A stretch of 51,233 bases of DNA from assembly GCA_007134525.1 (NCBI GenBank), contig SLKR01000113.1:1-51233 (forward strand), written 5' to 3'. The position numbers and the translations under genes are program-made. The notes beneath the pieces were generated by a model. It saw nothing but the letters and a program-made list of their open reading frames with translations, ran no database searches and was not told the DNA's origin. Within the stretch, counting starts at the first letter, position 1. Each line of letters starts with the position of its first letter. The stretch comes from Bacteroidales bacterium. Lineage in GTDB: Bacteria > Bacteroidota > Bacteroidia > Bacteroidales > UBA7960. Of this stretch, positions 1 through 8,148 are shown one piece after another.

Positions 1-27
1 ATTTTTAATTATTTATTAACAACATCC

Positions 28-77
28 TTTTCCGGACATATTTTCAGTTTAAATGCCCGGAAAACTCCTCTTTTTTT
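28..77 (+). terminator. Terminator-like hairpin upstream of the first gene
   Basis: TTTTCCGG (28-35) pairs with CCGGAAAA (57-64). The stem extends inward by CAT/ATG (37-39 with 53-55) across one A-C mismatch. A run of seven T follows at 71-77, six bases after the stem. It probably ends a transcript entering from the left of the window, but the loop is long and the T-run is displaced, so a leader structure of the next gene is also possible. Confidence 0.35.
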
Positions 78-118
78 AAATTAGCACCTGTATATAAACC
101 TTTTTTATGCTTTTAATT

Positions 119-1054
119 ATGAAAAAAATACTAGTATTGTTTGCTTTTGCCCTACTATTTGGCTGCCAGGGCCCTGAAGATGAGGTTTACATGTACTCCT
201 ACTTCAGGGGCAATGGTGAGGACGGCCTGCACCTGGCATGGAGTGAGGATGGTTACAACTTCCATGCTGTCAATGACAACAGTTCAGTACTTCGTCCTGA
301 AGCAGGTAACGACAAACTTATGCGCGACCCCTGTATCATAAAGGGCCCCGACGGTCTGTTCCATATGGTATGGACGGTGAGCTGGAATGAAAGGGGGATA
401 GGTTATGCCTCCTCCCCTGACCTTATAGAGTGGTCGGAGCAAAAGTACATACCACTTATGGAACATGAGCCCGATGCCAGAAACTGCTGGGCCCCGGAAG
501 TGTTTTATGACAGCGAAAATGAGCAATACCTGATCATATGGTCAACCACAATCACCGGCCTTTTCCCTGAAACAGAGGCCATGGCCGACCCGGGCTGGGA
601 CCACCGAATGTACTATGTAACCACTGCCGACTTTGAGGAGTTCAGCCCGGTAATGGTGTTCCATGATCACGGCTTCAATGTAATAGACGGATCAATACTG
701 CAGCACGGAGATATTTACTACCTTTTCATCAAGGATGAAACACGCTTCCCTCCCGAGAAGAACATACGACTTGCAACATCAACATTTGCAGAAGGTCCCT
801 GGTCAGAAGCAAGCGGACCGATCACCGGCGACTACTGGGCCGAGGGGCCGACTGCGACATTTGTAAAGGGTGATTGTGTGGTATATTTCGACAAGTATAT
901 AGAGGGCACAATGGGTGCCGTGCGCTCATCAGACTTTGAAAACTGGGAAGACATCTCCGGGAAGCTGAGCTTCCCGGAGGGTGCCAACCACGGTTCTGTA
1001 TTCATGGTAAGCCGCAATGAGCTTGAGAGGGTACTGGAGTATTTCGGGGATTAG
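119..1054 (+). CDS. Family 43-like glycosyl hydrolase, lipoprotein
   Basis: Predicted secreted glycosidase of the five-bladed beta-propeller GH43/GH32-like type, 311 aa. The start at 119 is preferred over the ATG at 107 because it gives a clean lipoprotein signal: MKKILVLF, a hydrophobic stretch, then the lipobox FGC at about residue 18. Propeller features are visible: RDPCIIKGPDG (blade 1, containing the likely catalytic-base Asp), a RNCWAPEVFYD block (the WAPE motif of arabinan/xylan-active GH43 enzymes), and a later AEGPTATF block whose Glu could act as acid. Substrate cannot be told from sequence; arabinose- or xylose-containing side chains are usual for relatives. The gene is convergent with another GH43 protein only 7 bp away. 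No SusC/SusD pair or regulator is visible nearby. The lipidated N-terminus suggests membrane anchoring, possibly at the cell surface. Confidence 0.75.
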   Translation: MKKILVLFAFALLFGCQGPEDEVYMYSYFRGNGEDGLHLAWSEDGYNFHAVNDNSSVLRPEAGNDKLMRDPCIIKGPDGLFHMVWTVSWNERGIGYASSPDLIEWSEQKYIPLMEHEPDARNCWAPEVFYDSENEQYLIIWSTTITGLFPETEAMADPGWDHRMYYVTTADFEEFSPVMVFHDHGFNVIDGSILQHGDIYYLFIKDETRFPPEKNIRLATSTFAEGPWSEASGPITGDYWAEGPTATFVKGDCVVYFDKYIEGTMGAVRSSDFENWEDISGKLSFPEGANHGSVFMVSRNELERVLEYFGD

Positions 1055-1061
1055 CCTCAGG

Positions 1062-3206
1062 TTATCTTGCAGGCTTTATCCCGTCCATGTTCATCAGGTA
1101 GGGTATGCTTTCGTAAGGGAAGTATGTATCATACAGCCTCACTGAAGCTATCGACCCGTTGAACAGCTCAGCAGGAGAACCCGATGAACCTATCATTATG
1201 GTTCCGTTCTCATGCACAAAGAGGTTTCTCTGGCTCTTGTTGTCAAGTTTGCCGTTAACGTATATCTTCTCGACCATGCCATCGAAGGTAAGTACTATAT
1301 GATGCCACTTACCTGCTTCAGGCACCTCGTTGTAAGGCATGTCAAGCCATGCAGTCCAGTGTGCCGCTGCTCCGTGCGTTGGGTTTGTGCCATACATAAG
1401 GGCTGCAAACTCTCCCATAAGATTACCTCCTCGCCTTGACCAGGATATTATACACTCGGAATCACCCACCTCGGGGTTGTAAACCCAGGCAGATACCGTA
1501 AACGGGGAGTTCCAGCTAAGGCTAAGGGGGGCGGGCTCACTTAGGGTAAGAAATTCGCTGCCGCCAAGCGTTATGGCCTGTACGCCTTCTACTTCCTCTA
1601 CTACCGGATTGCCTGTTACTGTAAACTGTCCTCCCAGCCTTCCGGTATTGGGCAATCCGGCACCTACACTGCCCGGTGCCATATCAGCCGCAACAAACTC
1701 CACAAGCTTTGTATGGGTGCTTTCTGCCGCAGGTTCATTGTCTGACACATGCGGTATTATCTCAGGTACCTCAAACAGCTCATCATATACCTTAACCTCC
1801 CAGATGGCGGCAAACATGCCGGACTTCTCTGTACCGGTAATGGTAATGCGCAAGTATCGCGCCTGCACATCGCCGTCATCAATCATAGGGCTGCCCCATG
1901 TCCTGTTAGCAGTCCTGTCGGCATAAACCTGCCAGTCAATACCATCAGTTGAATACTCTATTAAATACTGGTAGAAATAGGTGGCATATTCAAAATTGGT
2001 CATTACACGCTTTACGTTCTGCACGCTTCCAAGGTCTACTGTGAGGTGATGCGGCAGATGGTTATCGGCCGAGCGCCACATCGTACCGTAGTTGTGGTCG
2101 GTGGCATAACGAGGGTAATATTTGTAGTCCTCGTCATAGGTAACAAGACGGTAGGATGAAGATGCCGTTGCATCCGCACCAAAAGCAAGGTTCGGTGGCA
2201 GCGGGTTCTCAGGCTCCTCAAGATGGCCAACACCCCTGTGCGTGGGGTTTACCTTCCTGATTGTGCTGTCATTCTCAAATACCAGGGTATCGATTGCTGT
2301 CTGGCGAAACATCCCGCCTGTCGAAAAGGGGTTGTCGTGCCTGTGATATACTATGAAGTGGGTGTCTTCGTGGGTAAATACCGAATGATGGCCGGGGCCG
2401 TGTACCGTGCCATCGGGGCGGGTTTCAAGTATGGGGTTATTCTCGCCGAAGGTAAAGGGCCCTGTCGGTGAATCCGAATATGAATACTGTACCCTGTATG
2501 TATGGTCGTGGCATGAGCCGGAGGAGTACATCATGATGTACTTGTCGTTCTTCTTGAACATAAAGGGAGCCTCAAATATCTCCGGAACCTCCTCCATTGG
2601 TATCTGGCCGGTATCAAGAATGGTCTTCATGTCTGTGGGGTCGATCTTTGCCCAGCCAAGGCCTCCGAACAGATGCATCCACGTGCCGAAATAGGAATAG
2701 AGCGAACCGTCGTCATCAAAGAAGTAGTGCTGGTCGAGCGAAGGCAGGTTGTCAGCCACAAGGCCGACGGGGATAACCGGTTCATTGTCGCCGGCTATGT
2801 TCTCCCAGGGTCCTACAGGTGTGTCTGAAACATACTTGTAAATGTTGCAGCCGGCCTCGCAGTTGCCGTGTGAATAATAATAGCGGCCGTCAGGTCCCTG
2901 CACAAGGTCGGGGGCCCATATATTGGTGAGTATGGAGTAGGGGATTTCAATTGCCTGGTTGTACCAGTTGACAAAATCCCAGCTTATCCATACCTGGGGG
3001 TCGCCCGATGCAAGCCTAACACCATCGGTGGTGGCATACAGGTAATAGGTGCCGTCAAACTCCACAAGGGTGGGGTCGGCAAAATAACCGGGCACCAGGG
3101 GGTTGCCCGTACCAGGTTCGTTATACTCCAGATCCTGGCCATAGGATAAAGTGCCCGTGACAATTAAGAGTGCACAGGCCAGAAAAAACATAATTAAATT
3201 CTTCAT
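1062..3206 (-). CDS. Multidomain secreted GH43 glycosidase with F5/8 and LamG-like domains
   Basis: A 714-aa secreted enzyme with an N-terminal signal peptide (MKNLIMFFLACALLIV, cleavage near residue 23). Domains in order: GH43 propeller at about 30-330, with FADPTLVEFDGTYYLY (catalytic-base Asp), NIWAPDLVQGPDGRYYY, PEIFEAPFMF (likely acid Glu) and HGPGHHSVF; a discoidin/F5-8 type C (CBM32-like) domain at about 340-480 (YYPRYATDHNYGTMWRS, LTVDLGSVQNV, ARYLRITITG); and a concanavalin/LamG-like jelly roll at about 545-705 (FTVSAWVYNP, WHHIVLTFDG, KIYVNGKLD). The family removes arabinose, xylose or galactose residues from plant polysaccharides, and the two accessory domains suggest carbohydrate binding. 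It has no visible lipobox, so it may be periplasmic or released. A type IX secretion C-terminal domain is not evident. Specificity is unknown. Confidence 0.85.
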   Translation of the reverse strand: MKNLIMFFLACALLIVTGTLSYGQDLEYNEPGTGNPLVPGYFADPTLVEFDGTYYLYATTDGVRLASGDPQVWISWDFVNWYNQAIEIPYSILTNIWAPDLVQGPDGRYYYSHGNCEAGCNIYKYVSDTPVGPWENIAGDNEPVIPVGLVADNLPSLDQHYFFDDDGSLYSYFGTWMHLFGGLGWAKIDPTDMKTILDTGQIPMEEVPEIFEAPFMFKKNDKYIMMYSSGSCHDHTYRVQYSYSDSPTGPFTFGENNPILETRPDGTVHGPGHHSVFTHEDTHFIVYHRHDNPFSTGGMFRQTAIDTLVFENDSTIRKVNPTHRGVGHLEEPENPLPPNLAFGADATASSSYRLVTYDEDYKYYPRYATDHNYGTMWRSADNHLPHHLTVDLGSVQNVKRVMTNFEYATYFYQYLIEYSTDGIDWQVYADRTANRTWGSPMIDDGDVQARYLRITITGTEKSGMFAAIWEVKVYDELFEVPEIIPHVSDNEPAAESTHTKLVEFVAADMAPGSVGAGLPNTGRLGGQFTVTGNPVVEEVEGVQAITLGGSEFLTLSEPAPLSLSWNSPFTVSAWVYNPEVGDSECIISWSRRGGNLMGEFAALMYGTNPTHGAAAHWTAWLDMPYNEVPEAGKWHHIVLTFDGMVEKIYVNGKLDNKSQRNLFVHENGTIMIGSSGSPAELFNGSIASVRLYDTYFPYESIPYLMNMDGIKPAR

Positions 3207-3253
3207 GGGAATTGATGTTGTTGGTTGTGATTTATTTTTAGTAATGAGCCATG

Positions 3254-3261
3254 CAAATATA
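3254..3261 (-). promoter_or_regulatory. Candidate -7 element for the multidomain GH43 gene
   Basis: On the minus strand this reads TATATTTG, matching the Bacteroidota -7 consensus TAnnTTTG about 48 bp upstream of the start codon at 3206. No good TTTG is found at the -33 spacing, so only the -7 half is supported. Confidence 0.4.
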
Positions 3262-3284
3262 TATGTTTTTTTTATTCAGGACTG

Positions 3285-3692
3285 TTACCAGCCACCCGGG
3301 TGGACAGAAAACAGGCCGCAGCGCTCATGCATATACCTGAAATAATAGAAAAGCCTGTAATTAAGTGGCTTGCCGTAATCAACGCTGCCGTCGTAGTTTA
3401 CGTAAACCCCGGGCATGCAGTCTGCACCCCCTTCGGTATGGTACAAATGGTTCCACTGCGAAACAAGCTGAATGTTCCAGTTCTCCAGGTAACCTTCACT
3501 GTAAAACCACTCCGGCCTGTTCACCCTGTTGAACCAGCTGTCAAAACCGGTGTCAAAAATAATTAATTCATACTCCTTCCCATCTCCGTCACCTGCAGGT
3601 GCAAGCTCCAGGGTATCGCCCGGCAGGACTGAGGCATATGAGGAAAAGGTAAACAGAAGACCTGCAACAAATAATAATGCTGAGAATTTCAT
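3285..3692 (-). CDS. DUF6146 family protein, exported
   Basis: A small protein of 135 aa with no known function. The start at 3692 is chosen because an excellent ribosome binding site (AGGAGG, about six bases ahead) precedes this ATG and it opens a signal peptide (MKFSALLFVAGLLFTFSSYA); an upstream in-frame ATG would bury that signal. The core reads YELIIFDTGFDSWF, then WFYSEGYLENWN, then DYGKPLNYRLFYYFRY. This pattern of aromatic residues around a W-N pair is what I recall for DUF6146, a Bacteroidota-restricted family. It ends 78 bp before the GH43 gene start, on the same strand, and could share its transcript. It is predicted to be periplasmic or envelope-attached; no catalytic motif is recognisable. 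Confidence 0.65.
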   Translation of the reverse strand: MKFSALLFVAGLLFTFSSYASVLPGDTLELAPAGDGDGKEYELIIFDTGFDSWFNRVNRPEWFYSEGYLENWNIQLVSQWNHLYHTEGGADCMPGVYVNYDGSVDYGKPLNYRLFYYFRYMHERCGLFSVHPGGW

Positions 3693-3783
3693 GAGGCACC
3701 TCCTTTTTACAGTAAATATACCAAGAATTATGCCGATGTACATGTATTATTCACAAATAAGCAGGTGAGTTTTAGCGGGGGCG

Positions 3784-3814
3784 GTTGAGATGAAAAAAAA
3801 ATCATGTAAATTTG
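3784..3814 (+). promoter_or_regulatory. Bacteroidota-type promoter of the M3 peptidase gene
   Basis: GTTG (3784-3787) and TAAATTTG (3807-3814) are separated by 19 nt, matching the -33/-7 consensus of the Bacteroidota primary sigma factor. Transcription would begin near 3820, so the ATG at 3812 would not be in the mRNA. This supports the start at 3857. Confidence 0.6.
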
Positions 3815-3856
3815 ATACTCGTAAAGCTTAAACAAAAAAAACAAAACTTAACAAAC

Positions 3857-5980
3857 ATGAAAAAGTACCTTCTTATTATGATCACGCCGCTTTTTTTTCT
3901 GGCATCATGCGCACCTGCTGAAGAGGAGAACCCCTTCTTCACAGACTACGACACCCCGTTTGGCGTTCCGCCCTTCGATATGATCGAGAACGCTCATTTT
4001 GAGCCTGCCATCCTTGAGGGGATAAGCCGGCATGAGGAGGAGATAAGGGAAATTGTTGATAATCCCACACCGCCAAATTTTGAGAACACTATTGTGGCAC
4101 TGGAGTATTCCGGTGAGATGCTTGACAGGGTGCTTAGTGTGTTCTACAACTTCAATTCCTCACTTACCTCATCAGAGATACAGGAGATAGCTCAGGAGAT
4201 GTCACCAAAACTGTCGGAACACTCTGACAATATCCGGTTAAACCTCGAGCTTTTCGACAGGGTAAAAACCGTCTATGAGCAGAGGCACCAGCTCGGCCTG
4301 AATGATGAACAGATGCGTCTTCTGGAAGAAACGCACAAGGGATTTGTCCGCAGCGGGGCAAACCTTCCGGCCGACAAGCAGGAGAGACTAAGAGAGATAA
4401 ACACCGAGATTTCAAGGCTGGTTTTGGATTTCGGGCAGAACGTTCTGGGAGAGACCAATACATTTAAAATGGTCGTTGAGAATGAGGCTGACCTTGCCGG
4501 GCTTCCGGAATCATCCATAGAGTCCGCAGCCGACAGGGCAGCCCAGGAGGACCTCGAAGGAAAATGGGTATTTACACTTCACAACCCTAGTGTGATGCCA
4601 TTTCTGTACAATGCCGACAACAGGGAACTGAGGCAGAAGATGCAGCAGGCATACATCAACCGCGGCAACAACGACAATGATTACAATAACAGGGAGATAC
4701 TGGCACGCATCGCAAACCTCCGCCTTGAAAGGGCACAGCTCATGGATTACAACAGCTTTGCGGAGTTCAGCCTGGAGGAGACCATGGCAGGAAGCATTGA
4801 AACGGTGATGAATTTCGTTGACCAGGTGTGGGAGCCGGCAATCGCCCTTGCAAAGGAGGAGGCGACCCAGCTTCAGGAGATGATATACGAGGACGGCTTT
4901 GACTTCGCACTCGAGCAGTGGGACTGGCGCTACTATTCCGAAAAGGTCCGCCGCGAGAAGTATGACCTTGACGAACAGGAGGTAAGGCAGTACTTTGAAC
5001 TTAACACGGTTCGCGACGGCATCTTTATGATAGTTGAAAAGTTGTGGGGGCTCGGCTTTGTTGAGCGCCCGGATGTACCACGATACCATGAGGATGTGCA
5101 GGTATTTGAGGTAGAGGAGGCTGACGGCTCTCACATAGGTATCCTCTATATGGATTTCCATCCGAGGGATTCAAAGAGGGGGGGCGCATGGATGAGCAGC
5201 TACCGCAGTCAGAAGGTTGACCGCGACGGCAACTTCATCCACCCGGTGATAACCATAGTGTGCAACTTCTCTCCTCCCAGCTCAACCAGGCCTTCACTGC
5301 TGACCTATGACGAGATGACAACCTTCTTCCATGAATTCGGACACGCACTGCACGGGCTGCTGTCAGATGTGCACTACCCGAGCCTTGCAGGCACATCCGT
5401 TACCAGGGATTTTGTGGAGCTTCCATCACAGATAATGGAGAACTGGGCCAACGAACCCGAGGTGATGAAGACCTTTGCCATCCATTATGAAACAGGTGAA
5501 CCAATGCCGGATGAGCTAATGGACAGGATAGTTGAAAGTGCCCACTTCAATCAGGGGTTTGAAACTGTGGAGTTTTTGATGTCAACATACCTTGATATGG
5601 AATACCACACAATAAGCGCCCCATTTGATGAAGAGATACTCTATGATGTGGCAGATATCATTGAAGGGCAAACGATACAGAAAAAGGGCATGATACCCGA
5701 GATCCACTTCCGCCATGCAAGCACCCACTTTAATCACATATTCTCCGGCGGATATGCTGCCGGCTATTACAGCTACCTTTGGTCTGGTCTGCTGGATGCC
5801 GATGCTTACGAGGCTTTCAGGGAAACCGGGGATGTATATGACAGTGCTACTGCTGCTTCATTCAGGGAAAACATCCTGGAAAGAGGCAATACAAAGGATG
5901 CAATGGATATGTATGTGAACTTCCGCGGGCGCGAACCGGTAATCGGACCACTGCTGCGCCAGCGTGGACTTGTTGAATAA
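3857..5980 (+). CDS. dcp: M3 family metallopeptidase (peptidyl-dipeptidase Dcp-like), lipoprotein
   Basis: A zinc peptidase of the thimet oligopeptidase/Dcp family, 707 aa, which trims dipeptides or cleaves short peptides. The start at 3857 gives a lipoprotein signal (MKKYLLIMITPLFFLASC, lipobox ASC) and lies downstream of the predicted promoter. The zinc site is HEFGH at residues 492-496, with the third ligand Glu521 in FVELPSQ, 25 residues later, as in the family. The DFHPRDSKRGGAW segment and C-terminal HASTHFNHIFSGGYAAGYYSYLW (split over the substrate-binding lobe) are typical of Dcp. E. coli Dcp is cytoplasmic/periplasmic; the lipobox here implies a membrane-anchored form, which is common in Bacteroidota. 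A terminator follows directly. Family assignment is firm; calling it Dcp rather than another M3 subfamily member is by resemblance. Confidence 0.92.
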   Translation: MKKYLLIMITPLFFLASCAPAEEENPFFTDYDTPFGVPPFDMIENAHFEPAILEGISRHEEEIREIVDNPTPPNFENTIVALEYSGEMLDRVLSVFYNFNSSLTSSEIQEIAQEMSPKLSEHSDNIRLNLELFDRVKTVYEQRHQLGLNDEQMRLLEETHKGFVRSGANLPADKQERLREINTEISRLVLDFGQNVLGETNTFKMVVENEADLAGLPESSIESAADRAAQEDLEGKWVFTLHNPSVMPFLYNADNRELRQKMQQAYINRGNNDNDYNNREILARIANLRLERAQLMDYNSFAEFSLEETMAGSIETVMNFVDQVWEPAIALAKEEATQLQEMIYEDGFDFALEQWDWRYYSEKVRREKYDLDEQEVRQYFELNTVRDGIFMIVEKLWGLGFVERPDVPRYHEDVQVFEVEEADGSHIGILYMDFHPRDSKRGGAWMSSYRSQKVDRDGNFIHPVITIVCNFSPPSSTRPSLLTYDEMTTFFHEFGHALHGLLSDVHYPSLAGTSVTRDFVELPSQIMENWANEPEVMKTFAIHYETGEPMPDELMDRIVESAHFNQGFETVEFLMSTYLDMEYHTISAPFDEEILYDVADIIEGQTIQKKGMIPEIHFRHASTHFNHIFSGGYAAGYYSYLWSGLLDADAYEAFRETGDVYDSATAASFRENILERGNTKDAMDMYVNFRGREPVIGPLLRQRGLVE

Positions 5981-6004
5981 TAAAACCCTTTTGGTTTTAT
6001 AAGG

Positions 6005-6032
6005 GGCCGGGTTTCACAACCCGGCCTTTTTT
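6005..6032 (+). terminator. Rho-independent terminator after the M3 peptidase
   Basis: GGCCGGGTT (6005-6013), loop TCAC, AACCCGGCC (6018-6026), then six T (6027-6032). The nine-base stem is perfect. It lies between convergent genes and overlaps the stop codon of the riboflavin synthase gene; the opposite strand lacks an equally good U-tract. Confidence 0.9.
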
Positions 6033-6639
6033 ATTTCCTGGCCTCGAAATGGAGTTCCAGGAGACGGGCTACATATTTGCCGATAATGTCAAACTCGAGG
6101 TTTACCAGCGAACCAGGCCTGAAGTTCCTGAAGTTGGTAACATCATAAGTGTAGGGAATAATGGCAACCGAGAACATATTGGGCTCTGAGTCCACAACGG
6201 TAAGGCTTACTCCATTTACAGAGATGGAGCCCTTGTCAACGGTAATGTTACGGGGGCCCGGATCGTACTCGAAATAGAACTTCCAGCTTCCATCAAGCTC
6301 CTCAACCCTGGTGCAGATCGCGGTCTGGTCAACATGACCCTGGACGATATGCCCGTCAAGACGGCCGTCGATCCTCATGCAGCGTTCGAGATTAACCTCA
6401 TAGCCCTCCTCCCAGCTGCGCATATTGGTCTTGTCGAGAGTTTCCTGGATGGCAGTAATGGTATACTCCTCCTTCTCCCTGTCAACTGCAACTGTGGTAA
6501 GGCATACCCCGTCGTGGGAAATGCTCTGGTCAACCTTCAGTTCCTTTGCAACAGGGGTTTTTATGGTAAAATGGATGTTTCCCCTGTCTTTTTCTATTTT
6601 GACAACCTTTCCGGTTGTTTCAATTATCCCTGTGAACAT
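6031..6639 (-). CDS. ribE: Riboflavin synthase, alpha subunit
   Basis: Converts two 6,7-dimethyl-8-ribityllumazine molecules into riboflavin plus 5-amino-6-ribitylamino-uracil, the last step of riboflavin synthesis in the cytoplasm. It has 202 aa, the usual family length, counting from the canonical start MFTGIIE at 6639; upstream in-frame Met codons at 6681 and 6651 only add a non-conserved tail. Two internally homologous lumazine-binding barrels are visible: MFTGIIETTGKV...DGVCLTTVAVD in the N-terminal half, and DGHIVQGHVDQT...ISVNGVSLTVVDSE in the C-terminal half. IIPYTYDVTNF near the end is typical. It is a stand-alone gene, divergent from the PLP enzyme, and no other rib gene is in the window. 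Its stop codon overlaps the T-run of the opposing gene's terminator. Confidence 0.95.
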   Translation of the reverse strand: MFTGIIETTGKVVKIEKDRGNIHFTIKTPVAKELKVDQSISHDGVCLTTVAVDREKEEYTITAIQETLDKTNMRSWEEGYEVNLERCMRIDGRLDGHIVQGHVDQTAICTRVEELDGSWKFYFEYDPGPRNITVDKGSISVNGVSLTVVDSEPNMFSVAIIPYTYDVTNFRNFRPGSLVNLEFDIIGKYVARLLELHFEARK

Positions 6640-6670
6640 AAGAAATAACATTTTGATTCCTGAATGGCTA

Positions 6671-6678
6671 CAAAAGTA
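6671..6678 (-). promoter_or_regulatory. Candidate -7 element for ribE
   Basis: Reads TACTTTTG on the minus strand, a TAnnTTTG match, 32 bp upstream of the ribE start at 6639. The -33 partner is not well matched at the normal distance. Confidence 0.4.
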
Positions 6679-6738
6679 CATTTTTTGCCAGACATATATT
6701 CATCAAACCAAACCCGGTTAACCTTGAGAAAATTCGTG

Positions 6739-6746
6739 TACATTTG
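6739..6746 (+). promoter_or_regulatory. Candidate -7 element for the PLP enzyme
   Basis: TACATTTG matches the Bacteroidota -7 consensus and lies 26 bp before the ATG at 6772. The sequence 19 nt further upstream (GGTT) is only a weak -33 element. Confidence 0.5.
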
Positions 6747-6771
6747 TTGCAAAACCATAAAAAGACCAATT

Positions 6772-7974
6772 ATGAAAAATCACGATCCCGCATCCAAGAT
6801 CCAGGATTTGCTGCAGTTCGGGGAGTTCGGCGACGTCAACCCCTCAATAACCGATTCGGCAACATACACCTTCATGGAGGCCAAGACCATGCTCGATACC
6901 TTCAAGGGTGAACATGAGGGGTGCTTTTTGTATTCACGGCACTGGAACCCTTCAAACAAATACCTTGCAGATGCCCTTGCGGCAATGGAAGGCACCGGGG
7001 GTGCCTGGGCAACCGCCTCTGGCATGGCAGCCATAACAACTACAATACTGCAGCTTTGTAACTCAGGCGATCACATTGTGTCAAGTATCACCACTTACGG
7101 AGGCACCTTTGCATTCCTTGCCAACTACCTGAAAAAGTTCAATATAGAGGTATCATTCGTGGATATAACTCGCACCTCAGAGGTGGAAAAGGCAATCAGG
7201 CCCGAAACTAAGCTTATATATACCGAATCCTTAACCAACCCCCTGCTGCAGGTTTCAGACCTGCCTGCACTTTCAGAAATCGCCGGTAAACACAATGTAA
7301 AACTGGTGGTTGACAATACATTCACCCCGATGATAATTGCACCTGCAAAACTGGGGGCAGATATAGTGGTTTACAGCCTTACGAAATTCATAAACGGTAA
7401 AAACGATTGCGTTGCCGGCGCAATATGCGCTGAAAAGGAGTTTATAGATGCACTTGCAGATGTCAATACGGGTTCTGCAATGCTGCTCGGGCCTATTCTG
7501 GAGCCTCTGCGCTCTTCAGGCATACAAAAAAACCTGCATACTCTGCACATAAGGATGCAGCAGCACAGCCGCAATGCTATGTACCTTGCAGAAAAGTTCA
7601 GCGAAACAGGCCTGCGTACAATTTATCCCGGCCTGCCCGGTCATCCCCAGCACGAACTGATGAAAAAACTCATGCATCCCGATTTCGGCTTTGGCGGTAT
7701 GATAGCAATTGACCTTGGCACTTCCGAAAAAGCGGCGACCCTGATGGAGAATATGCAGAAAGAGGGTGTGGGTTACCTGGCGGTAAGCCTCGGGTATTTC
7801 AAGACACTTTTCAGCAACTCAGGCAAGAGTACCTCCAGTGAGGTGCCCGAAGATGTTCAGAAAAAGATGGGGTTGTCTGAAGGCCTGATAAGGTTTTCAG
7901 TAGGCCTTGACCATGATATTGAAAGGAGTTGGGAAAAAATCAGTTACTGTATTGAAAAAACAGGGGTGATTTAA
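6772..7974 (+). CDS. Cys/Met-metabolism PLP-dependent enzyme (methionine gamma-lyase / transsulfuration family)
   Basis: A 400-aa fold-type I PLP enzyme of the Cys_Met_Meta_PP family, which includes methionine gamma-lyase, cystathionine synthase/lyase and O-acetylhomoserine sulfhydrylase. The start at 6772 lies just behind a promoter element; the upstream in-frame ATG at 6664 would precede it. Visible features are YSRHWNPSNKYLADALAAMEG (split over the substrate loop), ATASGMAAI around the phosphate-binding turn, VVDNTFTPM, and the PLP lysine Lys205 in YSLTKFINGKNDC. The C-terminal block contains GLIRFSVGLDHD, a family signature. The exact reaction cannot be fixed from sequence; the product annotation most often given to close relatives is an aminotransferase-class or methionine-gamma-lyase-like enzyme. 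Monocistronic, with an odd micro-ORF and a terminator downstream. Confidence 0.88.
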   Translation: MKNHDPASKIQDLLQFGEFGDVNPSITDSATYTFMEAKTMLDTFKGEHEGCFLYSRHWNPSNKYLADALAAMEGTGGAWATASGMAAITTTILQLCNSGDHIVSSITTYGGTFAFLANYLKKFNIEVSFVDITRTSEVEKAIRPETKLIYTESLTNPLLQVSDLPALSEIAGKHNVKLVVDNTFTPMIIAPAKLGADIVVYSLTKFINGKNDCVAGAICAEKEFIDALADVNTGSAMLLGPILEPLRSSGIQKNLHTLHIRMQQHSRNAMYLAEKFSETGLRTIYPGLPGHPQHELMKKLMHPDFGFGGMIAIDLGTSEKAATLMENMQKEGVGYLAVSLGYFKTLFSNSGKSTSSEVPEDVQKKMGLSEGLIRFSVGLDHDIERSWEKISYCIEKTGVI

Positions 7975-7996
7975 CATATTTTATTGAATTTTTTAT

Positions 7997-8004
7997 TATC
8001 TTTA
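7997..8004 (+). promoter_or_regulatory. Possible -7 element before a micro-ORF/terminator unit
   Basis: TATCTTTA resembles TAnnTTTG in an AT-rich gap just after the PLP-enzyme stop codon. There is no convincing -33 element at the right spacing, so it may be chance. Confidence 0.25.
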
Positions 8005-8066
8005 GAAACAATTTGGAGAATTTCGAGTTTCAATTATAAAGGAAAAAGAGAGAAAAACTATTCTTC

Positions 8067-8096
8067 ATGTTGTTGTTTTGGTTAGTTGATTGGTAG
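8067..8096 (+). CDS. Possible nine-codon Trp-containing micro-ORF
   Basis: ATG...TAG encodes MLLFWLVDW. Its stop codon ends at 8096, the base before the terminator stem begins at 8097. A purine-rich AAAGGAAAAAGAGAG sits about 15 to 30 bases upstream. The layout looks like a leader-peptide/attenuator, but the next gene beyond the terminator is on the other strand, so there is nothing obvious for it to control. It may simply be part of the 3' untranslated region of the PLP-enzyme mRNA. No function is assigned. Confidence 0.2.
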   Translation: MLLFWLVDW

Positions 8097-8129
8097 CCCC
8101 GGAGTCCTGAACGGCTCCGGGGTTTTTTT
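8097..8129 (+). terminator. Rho-independent terminator
   Basis: CCCCGGAG (8097-8104), a ten-base loop, CTCCGGGG (8115-8122), then seven T (8123-8129). It ends the transcript of the PLP enzyme, or a separate short RNA, before the convergent pepP gene. Confidence 0.9.
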
Positions 8130-8148
8130 ATTTCCTTTCAGCCAGCCC

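Noticed and set aside
3292-3303. Palindrome CCACCCGGGTGG as a regulatory site
   Set aside because: It lies inside the final codons of the DUF6146 coding sequence (His-Pro-Gly-Gly) and has no T-run or promoter context.
4511-5161. A 216-codon minus-strand ORF inside the M3 peptidase gene
   Set aside because: It lies wholly antisense to a well-supported M3 metallopeptidase and shows no family motifs or ribosome binding site.
6664-6771. Upstream ATG extension of the PLP enzyme
   Set aside because: The extra 36 residues are not conserved-looking, and a -7 promoter element lies inside the extension at 6739-6746.
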